From contig NZ_PNBY01000018.1 of the NCBI RefSeq assembly GCF_005886875.1, positions 1 through 64,000 of the forward strand: DNA of 64,000 bases, given 5' to 3'. The first letter of the stretch is position 1, and each line of letters opens with the position of its first letter. Made by a program: the position numbers and the translations under genes. The DNA is from Pseudoalteromonas aurantia. Lineage in GTDB: Bacteria; Pseudomonadota; Gammaproteobacteria; Enterobacterales; Alteromonadaceae. The notes beneath the pieces are model-generated. The model did no database searches. It was not told where the DNA came from and saw nothing but the letters and a program-made list of their open reading frames with translations. Of this stretch, positions 16,285 through 25,423 are shown piece by piece.

Positions 16285-19200
16285 ATCACCATCCTTTCAT
16301 CGTCGCTTCCTGCTGAGCCACCTGACATTACTAATTTCTGCTTTTCGTACCACTCACAACGCTCAGCAAGCGCTTCAATTGTTGGATTGTCCATCAGTAC
16401 TTTTAACGGTATTTCGATGCTTAATTGCTCTCGACATGCGCTCGCAACTCGGATCCCGAGTAATGAGTGGCCTCCAATCGAGAAAAAGTTATCGTCCATG
16501 CTAATGCGTTCTTTGCCCAACAACTCCTGCCAAATTGATAGCAAGTGTGTTTCCATCTCAGTACTTGGCGCAATATAATCGTCGACCACCTCTTCAAGCT
16601 CAATATTCAACAGAGCCTTACGATCTTGCTTGCCATTTTTCGTTAATGGTATTTCATCGACTTCAATAATGACTGCAGTCACCATGTATGCTGGCAGCTT
16701 TGCTTCCATCATGTCAGTCAATCTGATTTTGTTAACATCTGAGCCAGCTACATACGCAATAAGTCGCTCATCTTTCACCAGTACAGCCGCATCTGTGATG
16801 CCTGAGTCCTCTAAAATAACCGACTCAATCTCATTTAACTCAATACGGTAACCACGTAACTTCACCTGAAAATCACTACGCCCCAAATACTCAATAGCGC
16901 CATCAGCCAGCCAACGGCCCAAGTCACCCGTCTTGTATATGCGACCAAACTGTGTTGACTCGACAAAACGATCTTCAGTTAATGTCTCATTGTTGTAATA
17001 CCCACGAGCAACTCCTTTGCCGCCAATATAAATTTCACCTTTAGCACCTGCTGCTAATGGTTCCATGGCATCATTCAAAATAAACGCCTGACAGTTTGGT
17101 AATGGGCTACCTATATTTGGTATAGAATCGACGGTAATATCTGCATAAGTCGCATTGACAGTGCATTCTGTAGGGCCATATACATTTAGAGCAAAATGAG
17201 CATGTTCTTCAGCATGCGCTGCAATTTTTTGCCAGAGTTCGGTGCTTATCGCTTCCCCACCAATCAACAAGTTAGGCAATGCTAAATTTTGTTCTTCTGC
17301 TTCACGTAGCACCAAATCAACCAGCGCAGGGGTCGTATCTAAAACATCTATCTTATTATCAGTTAGATAAGTCAGTAGCTGACTCGGATCCTTTCGTAAC
17401 TCATCTTTCAGTAAGTTTAACTCCACACCAAATGCCAATTGAGTGAGAGCTTGTACTGATGCATCAAATATCATCGGCGCATTCCATGCCCAGCGATATT
17501 GACCAGAAACCCCACGTTCAGCCAATAATAAATGCATGCTGTTCGCCAAGTTAGTGAGATTTTTGTGCTGTACCGCAACCCCCTTTGGTTTGCCCGTAGA
17601 GCCTGACGTATATAGAATATAAGCTAAGCTATCAGGGGATAAATCTATTCTTGATGCGCTTATAACGCCCTGACCATTGAGCTCAGAATGGTCAATGGCG
17701 ACCGTTTCACAATTGATCTGTGCAAACTGAGAAACATATTGTGTTTGAGCAACCACAATGCGAAGCTCAGTATCCGAAATTATATATTCCAGACGATCTT
17801 TCGGAGCGTCTGCATCCAAGGGGACATAGGCACCACCGGCGTGCATAATTGCCAACTGAGCAACCAATTGTTCAATACTGCGCTCAACACAAATACCAAC
17901 AGGCGACCCTGCTGCTACTCCTGCCAGTGATAATTTTTGAGAGAAGTCACTAACTTTAGCCGCAAGTTCACCGTAACTAATCAACTCATCTTCAATACGC
18001 AAAGCAATCGCGCTCGGGTTTTGCTGCGCAAATGTAAATATAGACTCAACAAGGTTCTGCTCATTTTCAAAAACTTGCTCATTTTCGATATGCCAAGGTT
18101 GCTCTGAATCTTGGTTAACCCCTGAAATTTTTGAGATTTTATCGTTGCCATTAGCTATCGCATTTTCCAGTAATGCCTCAAATGACTGCGCAAAGCGCTC
18201 TATCGTAAGCGTATCAAACAGCTCCGTTTTGTATTGCCAAACAAAAACTAACTGTCCTTCTTCGACCATCGCACTCAAAGAAATATCAAAGTTTACTACG
18301 TCAACACCCGTTAATATTTCATCTGGGTTAGACATTTCTAGGCCTGGTAGTTGGAATGTACCTCCATCATGGTTTTGCAAAACAAACCATAATTGAAACA
18401 TAGGCTGATGACTGCTGCTGCGCTCAGGGTTCAGGTCTTCAACCAGTGCATCAAATGGTAAATGTTGATGTTCAAATGCTTCAAGTAAGGTATTTTTGTT
18501 GCTAGCAATAAGCTCATTGAAGCTCGGATCACCAGATAGATCCGTACGTAAAACTAGGTTATTTAGAAAGAAACCAATCAGAGGTTCAACATTCTGGTGT
18601 ACACGACCTGCAACAGGTGTGCCCATAACAACATCTTCTTCAGCACTCCACTGACCAACAAGCAAAGCATAAATAGTTTGCAGTGCCATGAACTGCGTCA
18701 CACCCTGATCTCGGCAGTATGCTTCTAGGTTTGAAGTTAAGGTTGCACTCAATTCTCGGCGAATTGAGTTACCTAAGAAGCCTTGTTGAACTGGTCGATT
18801 ACGATCTAACGGTAAGCTGTGTGTTGCAGGAAGATCTTGAAGTTGATCGCGCCAATACCCAACCTCATTTTCAAAAACATCACCTTGTAGCCATTCACGC
18901 TGCCAATGCGCGTAATCTTTGTATTGTACATCCAGATCGGCAAGTGGATTTGGTTGACCTTGACTATACGCCGTATAGATTTCCAAAAACTCTTTGACTA
19001 AGACACCAATTGACCAACCGTCGGATGCAATATGGTGCATATTGAATAGAACGTAATGTTCAGAGCCTGAAGCCTTGATCAACTGCACTCTCAGCATCGT
19101 GTCATTTTGTAAATCAAACGGCTTAAGTGCGTCCTCTTCTGCTAATGTACGAATTTCATCGTATAAGTCGTTACCTTGCAAATGTGTAAAGTCGATCATC

Positions 19201-19658
19201 GTTACGGCGCTGTCAAAATGCTCACGAATAACCTGCTCACACTTGTCATTTGTTTCTTTATAAACAGTACGCAGAATTTCATGGCGCTCTATAACGGTGT
19301 TAATCGTTGCAATAAAAGCTTGCTGATCTAACTTACCGTCCAATTTAAAAGCTGCTGACATATTGTACTGGGCCGACCCCTGTTCAATTCGATCAATGAT
19401 CCACAGACGTTGTTGAGCAAAAGACAGCGGAATAGGTCCGTCAATATTTGAAGGTTTTAGTTTTTGCTTTTCAACCGCGGCTTCCTGTGCTGAAAAACTC
19501 TTAATAAAGGCAATAAGCTGAGCTTTATTTTCTCTCAACGTGGCAATCATTTCATTACTCAGCCCGCCTTTTGGCGCGTCGATTTGTAAGTTTCCATTCT
19601 CTACTGAGAGTCGAACGCCTTGATCAAGACATTGATTTATTATTGTTTGTGTATTCAT
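16281..19658 (-). CDS. NRPS, single module: dock-C-A-T
   Basis: A 1125-aa protein. A TubC-like docking domain (1-55) strongly resembles that of the next protein. Then come C (about 75-500; HHIASDG at 208-214), A (about 535-1030; YTSGSTGKPKG, NVYGPTE, ending NGKQDRK), and T with FFSIGGHSL, Ser at about 1065. The specificity pocket read by hand is DAQDLGVVNK, one residue away from the Gln code DAQDLGVVDK, so Gln (possibly Glu) is the best guess. The start ATG has AAGGAA upstream and lies 3 bp past the stop of the preceding NRPS gene. It probably extends the chain from the first synthetase, although the preceding carrier domain is defective. Confidence 0.95.
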   Translation of the reverse strand: MNTQTIINQCLDQGVRLSVENGNLQIDAPKGGLSNEMIATLRENKAQLIAFIKSFSAQEAAVEKQKLKPSNIDGPIPLSFAQQRLWIIDRIEQGSAQYNMSAAFKLDGKLDQQAFIATINTVIERHEILRTVYKETNDKCEQVIREHFDSAVTMIDFTHLQGNDLYDEIRTLAEEDALKPFDLQNDTMLRVQLIKASGSEHYVLFNMHHIASDGWSIGVLVKEFLEIYTAYSQGQPNPLADLDVQYKDYAHWQREWLQGDVFENEVGYWRDQLQDLPATHSLPLDRNRPVQQGFLGNSIRRELSATLTSNLEAYCRDQGVTQFMALQTIYALLVGQWSAEEDVVMGTPVAGRVHQNVEPLIGFFLNNLVLRTDLSGDPSFNELIASNKNTLLEAFEHQHLPFDALVEDLNPERSSSHQPMFQLWFVLQNHDGGTFQLPGLEMSNPDEILTGVDVVNFDISLSAMVEEGQLVFVWQYKTELFDTLTIERFAQSFEALLENAIANGNDKISKISGVNQDSEQPWHIENEQVFENEQNLVESIFTFAQQNPSAIALRIEDELISYGELAAKVSDFSQKLSLAGVAAGSPVGICVERSIEQLVAQLAIMHAGGAYVPLDADAPKDRLEYIISDTELRIVVAQTQYVSQFAQINCETVAIDHSELNGQGVISASRIDLSPDSLAYILYTSGSTGKPKGVAVQHKNLTNLANSMHLLLAERGVSGQYRWAWNAPMIFDASVQALTQLAFGVELNLLKDELRKDPSQLLTYLTDNKIDVLDTTPALVDLVLREAEEQNLALPNLLIGGEAISTELWQKIAAHAEEHAHFALNVYGPTECTVNATYADITVDSIPNIGSPLPNCQAFILNDAMEPLAAGAKGEIYIGGKGVARGYYNNETLTEDRFVESTQFGRIYKTGDLGRWLADGAIEYLGRSDFQVKLRGYRIELNEIESVILEDSGITDAAVLVKDERLIAYVAGSDVNKIRLTDMMEAKLPAYMVTAVIIEVDEIPLTKNGKQDRKALLNIELEEVVDDYIAPSTEMETHLLSIWQELLGKERISMDDNFFSIGGHSLLGIRVASACREQLSIEIPLKVLMDNPTIEALAERCEWYEKQKLVMSGGSAGSDDERMVI

Positions 19659-19660
19659 GA

Positions 19661-22600
19661 TTATTTCCTTACATTGTGCGCTGAAGTGGTGGCAGTCATA
19701 TTTGTACTGGCCACACTTTGATTTATAAAAATTGATGATATTAATTCTGCTAATTGACTGATTGATGGTCCTTTTTCTAATACTGATTTACTCAATTCAG
19801 TCTTAAAATGTTGTTCACAGTATGAACTCAACCCATTGATTTGTAGTGGACTCCCCCCCAGCTCAAAAAAACCTGTATTGACATTTATATGCTCTTTTTT
19901 CAGCAATGATGCATAAATACTATGTAATACACCTGCGATACGACTACGCAGCTGTGTCATCCGACTTTGCATCTCTTTGCTCATACTAATCTGTTGTTTT
20001 TGTGATAAAGGCAACTCTAATACTGGTCTCCTTAGGTCCTCAATAAGCGTATTCACCGCGATTACTTTTGCATTAAAGTGCGCTTGATGCTGAACCAAGA
20101 CGTCAACCAAGTGACTGTTCATTTCATGACTGTTGATAAGAAAATTTGTCTTATCGTCAAATCGAAGTGCCTGTTGACTATCCAGTAAATTAAACCCCCC
20201 AGCGGCTAGCTCAATGAGGCTTATACGGTGAGATGATATATATTCATTAAACTTTGAATTTGAGCTTAGAGTGTTGTCATCGACTATATGCAGTTCAAAT
20301 CCAAGACTCATTAAACATAACCCAGTCGCAGAGCCATCAAATGACTTAGATGTGCTCCACATAAACCTACTTTCTCCCCCTTTGTATACACCTAGTTCAG
20401 CAGCTAATTTGCTAGACAAAATAAGCAAATCTTGTTGTGTTAGAGCTATTTCTTTATCTGTTGCTGGATTAATAATGCAAACCGTTTGAGTTGGCACTGC
20501 GGGGTCACAGTCATTAAGTCCTATAGGCACCTGACACCCCCACGCATCTGTGGCATCCAAAAGGGTGAGTGATGTACCCATCAGAGCGGCGCTTAATTGG
20601 CCGTGAGTAACTGTAAATTTTAGATTAAAACGCTTAATGATTTCGTCAGGTTTATCTGCTGGATCAAATTCAACAAAAGTAATATTGCTAAATAAACACG
20701 CTAATTGAGTTACTAATAACACTTCACTGTGTTCAAGGCTGATACCAATCGTAGTACCAGATTCAACTCCTTGCTCATTCAAGTAAGCACGCATATGCTT
20801 AACCTTCGAAAGCAGTGCCTGTTGCTCAACTTTGGCACCATCATCGACCATAACAACAGCCTCTGGGCATGCTGTTACATTCGCTAACACCTGTGCGGCA
20901 AAAACTCCGGAGGCAACTACTGGTTCATCAATACTCGGTAAGGCGTCACTTAGCGAAGGGAACAGAGTGTCTGGCTCAGTCAATAACCATTGCAAAATAC
21001 TCTTGAAACATGTGGCATATTTCGCAATCGTTCCCTCAGTGAACAGCTCAGGTAAATACTCCCAATCTAAAGTCAATGTGTCGCCTTTTTCGAAGACAGA
21101 TAGAGAGAGATCAAACTTAACACTTGGGCTATGAGCCTCGACCATCTTGACTTGCAAACCATCCAATTTCATTGGGTTAAATTGCTGGCTGTGATATACA
21201 AACCACAGCTGAAATATTGGGTTGTAACCTTTATTTCTCGTAGGGTTCAATCGCTCTACTAACAACTCAAAAGGCACCTCCTGATTGTCAAAAGCAGACA
21301 TAACAGAGTGCTTAGTCTCTGTGAGTAACTCATCGACTGAGCGACTTAAATCTATTTGGTTTCGCAATACAATCGAATTCGTGAAGCACCCGATTAACTT
21401 TTCAATATCAGGATGATTTCTGCCTGCAACGGGGGTGCCTATTAGAATATCTGACTCCCCACTTTGCTCCGACACTAACAAGGCATACACTAATTGCAGC
21501 ACCATAAACGGTGTCATACTTTTACGCTGACAAAAAGCAGTGAGGTCTTTATATAAACGGTTTTCAATATCAAACTTATAACTACGACCTTCTGAAGACC
21601 GCTCGGGAGGTCGAGGAAAATCTAACGGTAAACTATGTACTTGAGGGTGATCAGCTAAAAAATCTAACCAATAAGTAACTTGTTCATCTAGCAGACCATC
21701 CTGAATATTTTGATGTTGCCAATGTGCGTAATCTTTATACTGAATATCAAGCGTCGGTAACTCCGCCGCTTCATTTTTTAAAGTGCTGCGATATAAAGCT
21801 TCAAGTTCTTGCGTAAGAATATTAATCGACCAGCCATCGGCTGCAATATGATGTAAGGTAAGTAATAAAAAATGATGCTCGGGCGCAGTTTTTATAATTT
21901 TTGCACGTATTTTCAAACCCGCATTCAACTGAAAAGGCATATTCGCTTCAGCATCAATAAAACTTTCAACACACGACATAACGTCATGTTTAGCAGACAA
22001 ATCTACGACTGGTACGTCTAGGCTGTAATCTTCTAATACATACTGCTTAGCTGTGATTGCATCATCAATTAAAACGGTGCGTAACACTTCATGACGACCA
22101 ACTAATTGAGCCAGTGCATTTTGTAAAGCGGTGATCTGTAATGCTCCAGTGATTGAAAAAACACCAGGCATATTATATTGCGCTGTACCATAACTCAGCT
22201 TATCAATCAGCCACATCGAAAGCTGAGAGCGGGATAATGGATGACCCCTTTCAATATCTGATTGAATAAGGTGACGGGTTGTCGAATTAAAAGAGCGCTC
22301 TTCCAATAACACATCTATTTTGGCCGCCAGCTGAGCAATTGTCGGTAATTCGAAGATACTGGCCAGGGGGAGATCTACTTGAATCTCTTTTCGTAACTGG
22401 CCAAACATCTTCATAGCCAGTAAAGAGTGACCACCCAGCTCAAAAAAGTTATGCGTTATACTTACCTTATCTAACTCAAACAACGACTGCCAAACATCAC
22501 ATAACAAGCGCTCCGTATTTGTTGAAGCTACAACACATTCGACTTTCCGCTCTCTGGGTGCAGGTAAAACTTTACGGTCGACCTTTCCACTGGAAGTCAA

Positions 22601-25420
22601 CGGAAAAGCATCCATTTCAGTATAAAAATGTGGGAGCATAAAATTAGGTAAATCGGCAGCTAATTCAGCTCTTACCGCGGCGATATCTAACGTGATACCG
22701 GGTTCCATAATGACATAAGCTGCTAGTTTCACATCGGAACTTTGATTGCCTAGTGTTGTTACCACCGCCAATTTAATGCCTGATAGTTGTACTAACTTCT
22801 CTTCAATTTCACCTAACTCAATACGGTAGCCACGGATTTTTACTTGATGATCTATACGCCCCAAATACTCTATCTCACCTTGTCTATTCAAGGTCACTAA
22901 ATCCCCAGTACGGTAAATCCGTTCACTTGCAACAGCGGGTAAACTTACAAACTGAGCTTCCGTAATATCAGGTCTGCCAATATACTCCAGCGCCAGGCCA
23001 TCACCGGCAATGCAAAGCTCCCCTGTCACACCGATAGGCGACAACTGCTCACGATTATCCACTACAAAATGACGGTAATTGGGAAGTGACCAAGCCAAAC
23101 GACAGCTAGGCACCCCAGTTTTATCTCTGTGGACAACTTCAACCATCGAATAAACCGTTGCTTCAGTTGGACCATACGCATTAACAACACGCAGTGAACG
23201 TGCCATCATTTGCTCAGCAAGTGCGGGATAAAGCGGTTCCCCAACAGTGACTAATGTAACTTCATCATTTCCCTGCCATCCAGCTTCTACCAATGCTTGC
23301 CACATAGTTGGCGTACACTGAAATAAGTTATATTTTCGTGCATCTGCATAAGCCGCCAATTTAAGTGCATCTTTGCCTACTTGTTGATCAACTAATGTGA
23401 CCTTGCCACCAACAATCAATGGGCCATATATCTCCAAAGTAGAAATATCAAAACCGATTGTCGTTGTTGCCAAACAATCACTTTTATTGTTTAAATCAAG
23501 GCGGTGCGCCATAGAGCAAATCAAGTTATCTAAACTGTGTTGAGCAATAAGTGTTCCCTTAGGACGACCAGTAGATCCTGAGGTATACAATATATAAGCC
23601 CCTAGCCGCGCTCGGTCTGTTGGTACTTCTAATGGATGGACAACTGAAGTTGCTGTCAATGAGATATGGTGGTCAATTAATAAAGTCTGCTTAGCATTTA
23701 GGTTTACAGCTTGTGCACTCTGCGAGTCTGTTACCAACATCGCAGCCTGACTGTCTGAAAACATAAATGCTAAACGCTCAAGCGGATAAGATGGATCTAA
23801 GGGAATATAAGTCACTCCCATAGACAAGCACGCAAGTAAGGTGGCAACCATATTTTCATTACGTTCTAGGCATAACCCAACACGATCACCCCGCTTCACA
23901 TTGTTAGAACTCAAGACAGTAGTGACCTGAGAAGCAAGAATACTTAAGTCTTGATAAGTAAATACTAACTCACCAACTTGCAAAGCAATACGAGTTGGAT
24001 CCTTTAATACCTGTTCATTAAAACGCAATACTAAGCTATTGATTTCACAATCTTCAGCACGGTTGTTCAACAACTTATATGCTTGATAATCCTCTTCGTT
24101 GAAAAAATTAAACTCACTAATTTTTTGATTTGGGTTATCTCGCATTCCCGAAATAATGGTAAATATACGCTCAAACATCAGTGCGATATCTGATTGTTCA
24201 AATAACGCTTTATTTGCCTCTACTTGTAAAATGACATCTTGATGATCACCGAACTCACACAAGTTAAATAACAATGGAGTGGTTTCCACACCAGGTGGAA
24301 TAAACTCAGATTCAGCATTAATCAGCCCATCGGCTAATTTGTAATCTAGTTTTTGATAGTTAAACTGAACATCAAACAAACGCTCAAGGTCTGGTTTTAC
24401 CTGCCGCGCATGCTCTACAATTTTACTAACTGGATAGCGCTTATACTTCGTGACATCTCGCATTTGCGTGCGGATCTCTGCGGCCAGTTCTGCCATGGAC
24501 CATTGTTGGTCAACATTAAAGCGCATTGGTAACACGGACACGATTCCGCCAATTGCACGCGCGGTGACTTTGTCACGATTATGAAAAGGCAGAGCTAAAA
24601 CAATGTCTGATGTTTGATACTGAAGATTCAGATAGCAGACGATTGCCGACATAAAAAGGTGATGTACGCGCACTCCCATACTTTTTGCCAATGCACACAA
24701 CTTTGAATAATCAGTTTGTGAAATCGCATGCTGACTCAAAAAGCTTTCATGCTTAATTGGCTGATTGATTTTTTTAGGTATAAATACTCTATCAGGCAGC
24801 GGGCGACTGAATTTCTGTTGCCAATAAGTTGTGGCCTGTTCACTGGTGTCTGTACTTTGATTAATATACTCAACAACACTATCGAACTGAGTTAATTCAA
24901 TAACTTGTGGATCACTCTGTTGTCGTACATTACTTAGGTAATACCTAAATAGCGTATCGAACCAATTACTGTAACCAAACCCATCGGTGATCAAATGGTG
25001 TGCAACTGGAATGTACCAATATACTTGATCAGCCAATTTCAACAAAAATGAACGATATAACCCAGCCTCAGCCAAATTAAATGGCTGATTTAGCTGTTTT
25101 TTTACAAATAGTTGTGCTTTCTCTTCAGCATCTAGCTCATCACTGAAATCAAGGAACTCAAATTTGCACGGCACCGCTGTACGGTATTGAACAGGCCGTT
25201 CCACTGCGTCAGTAAAATACAAGTGAAATACATCATTCTCTGCAACTAGTTGCTCCATAGCTCGATGAAAAGAAGGCACACAAACCGATTCTCTTATCTT
25301 CATACGCCCACCAATATTGTAGATGGGGGAGCTTGGGTAACGCTTTTGATCCAGATAAATATCAAGTTGTGCAGAAGTCAGCAGCATCCCATCATTTTCT
25401 GCCAGTTTATTATTATTCAT
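19661..25420 (-). CDS. NRPS, initiating protein: C-A-T-C-A*-T* with a broken second module
   Basis: A 1919-aa protein. It starts directly with a C domain (HHLITDG at 141-147), as for an acylating starter C. A follows at about 460-950 (YTSGSTGRPKG, NAYGPTE, RTGD, final Lys about 946), then T with Ser999 (FFELGGHSL), then C (about 1060-1490; HHIAADG at 1190). The second A region (about 1505-1800) is only some 300 residues. Its P-loop position reads INPATDKEIALTQQ, and the YGPTE, TGD and catalytic Lys motifs are absent. The last carrier domain reads FFELGGSPLQ with equal spacing, so the phosphopantetheine Ser is Pro1858 and a Ser sits one place early. The frame is open throughout, so this is not a simple frameshift. 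The hand-read pocket of A1 is DILQVVAVYK, whose first four residues are Gly-like; it is not assignable with confidence. The gene follows the acylase gene with AAGGAG overlapping its stop. Confidence 0.95.
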   Translation of the reverse strand: MNNNKLAENDGMLLTSAQLDIYLDQKRYPSSPIYNIGGRMKIRESVCVPSFHRAMEQLVAENDVFHLYFTDAVERPVQYRTAVPCKFEFLDFSDELDAEEKAQLFVKKQLNQPFNLAEAGLYRSFLLKLADQVYWYIPVAHHLITDGFGYSNWFDTLFRYYLSNVRQQSDPQVIELTQFDSVVEYINQSTDTSEQATTYWQQKFSRPLPDRVFIPKKINQPIKHESFLSQHAISQTDYSKLCALAKSMGVRVHHLFMSAIVCYLNLQYQTSDIVLALPFHNRDKVTARAIGGIVSVLPMRFNVDQQWSMAELAAEIRTQMRDVTKYKRYPVSKIVEHARQVKPDLERLFDVQFNYQKLDYKLADGLINAESEFIPPGVETTPLLFNLCEFGDHQDVILQVEANKALFEQSDIALMFERIFTIISGMRDNPNQKISEFNFFNEEDYQAYKLLNNRAEDCEINSLVLRFNEQVLKDPTRIALQVGELVFTYQDLSILASQVTTVLSSNNVKRGDRVGLCLERNENMVATLLACLSMGVTYIPLDPSYPLERLAFMFSDSQAAMLVTDSQSAQAVNLNAKQTLLIDHHISLTATSVVHPLEVPTDRARLGAYILYTSGSTGRPKGTLIAQHSLDNLICSMAHRLDLNNKSDCLATTTIGFDISTLEIYGPLIVGGKVTLVDQQVGKDALKLAAYADARKYNLFQCTPTMWQALVEAGWQGNDEVTLVTVGEPLYPALAEQMMARSLRVVNAYGPTEATVYSMVEVVHRDKTGVPSCRLAWSLPNYRHFVVDNREQLSPIGVTGELCIAGDGLALEYIGRPDITEAQFVSLPAVASERIYRTGDLVTLNRQGEIEYLGRIDHQVKIRGYRIELGEIEEKLVQLSGIKLAVVTTLGNQSSDVKLAAYVIMEPGITLDIAAVRAELAADLPNFMLPHFYTEMDAFPLTSSGKVDRKVLPAPRERKVECVVASTNTERLLCDVWQSLFELDKVSITHNFFELGGHSLLAMKMFGQLRKEIQVDLPLASIFELPTIAQLAAKIDVLLEERSFNSTTRHLIQSDIERGHPLSRSQLSMWLIDKLSYGTAQYNMPGVFSITGALQITALQNALAQLVGRHEVLRTVLIDDAITAKQYVLEDYSLDVPVVDLSAKHDVMSCVESFIDAEANMPFQLNAGLKIRAKIIKTAPEHHFLLLTLHHIAADGWSINILTQELEALYRSTLKNEAAELPTLDIQYKDYAHWQHQNIQDGLLDEQVTYWLDFLADHPQVHSLPLDFPRPPERSSEGRSYKFDIENRLYKDLTAFCQRKSMTPFMVLQLVYALLVSEQSGESDILIGTPVAGRNHPDIEKLIGCFTNSIVLRNQIDLSRSVDELLTETKHSVMSAFDNQEVPFELLVERLNPTRNKGYNPIFQLWFVYHSQQFNPMKLDGLQVKMVEAHSPSVKFDLSLSVFEKGDTLTLDWEYLPELFTEGTIAKYATCFKSILQWLLTEPDTLFPSLSDALPSIDEPVVASGVFAAQVLANVTACPEAVVMVDDGAKVEQQALLSKVKHMRAYLNEQGVESGTTIGISLEHSEVLLVTQLACLFSNITFVEFDPADKPDEIIKRFNLKFTVTHGQLSAALMGTSLTLLDATDAWGCQVPIGLNDCDPAVPTQTVCIINPATDKEIALTQQDLLILSSKLAAELGVYKGGESRFMWSTSKSFDGSATGLCLMSLGFELHIVDDNTLSSNSKFNEYISSHRISLIELAAGGFNLLDSQQALRFDDKTNFLINSHEMNSHLVDVLVQHQAHFNAKVIAVNTLIEDLRRPVLELPLSQKQQISMSKEMQSRMTQLRSRIAGVLHSIYASLLKKEHINVNTGFFELGGSPLQINGLSSYCEQHFKTELSKSVLEKGPSISQLAELISSIFINQSVASTNMTATTSAHNVRK

Positions 25421-25423
25421 GAT

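Noticed and set aside
19680-20910. Sequencing error or frameshift as the cause of the broken NRPS module
   Set aside because: The frame stays open through the region and downstream, the carrier domain aligns without gaps, and no alternative frame restores the missing A-domain motifs.
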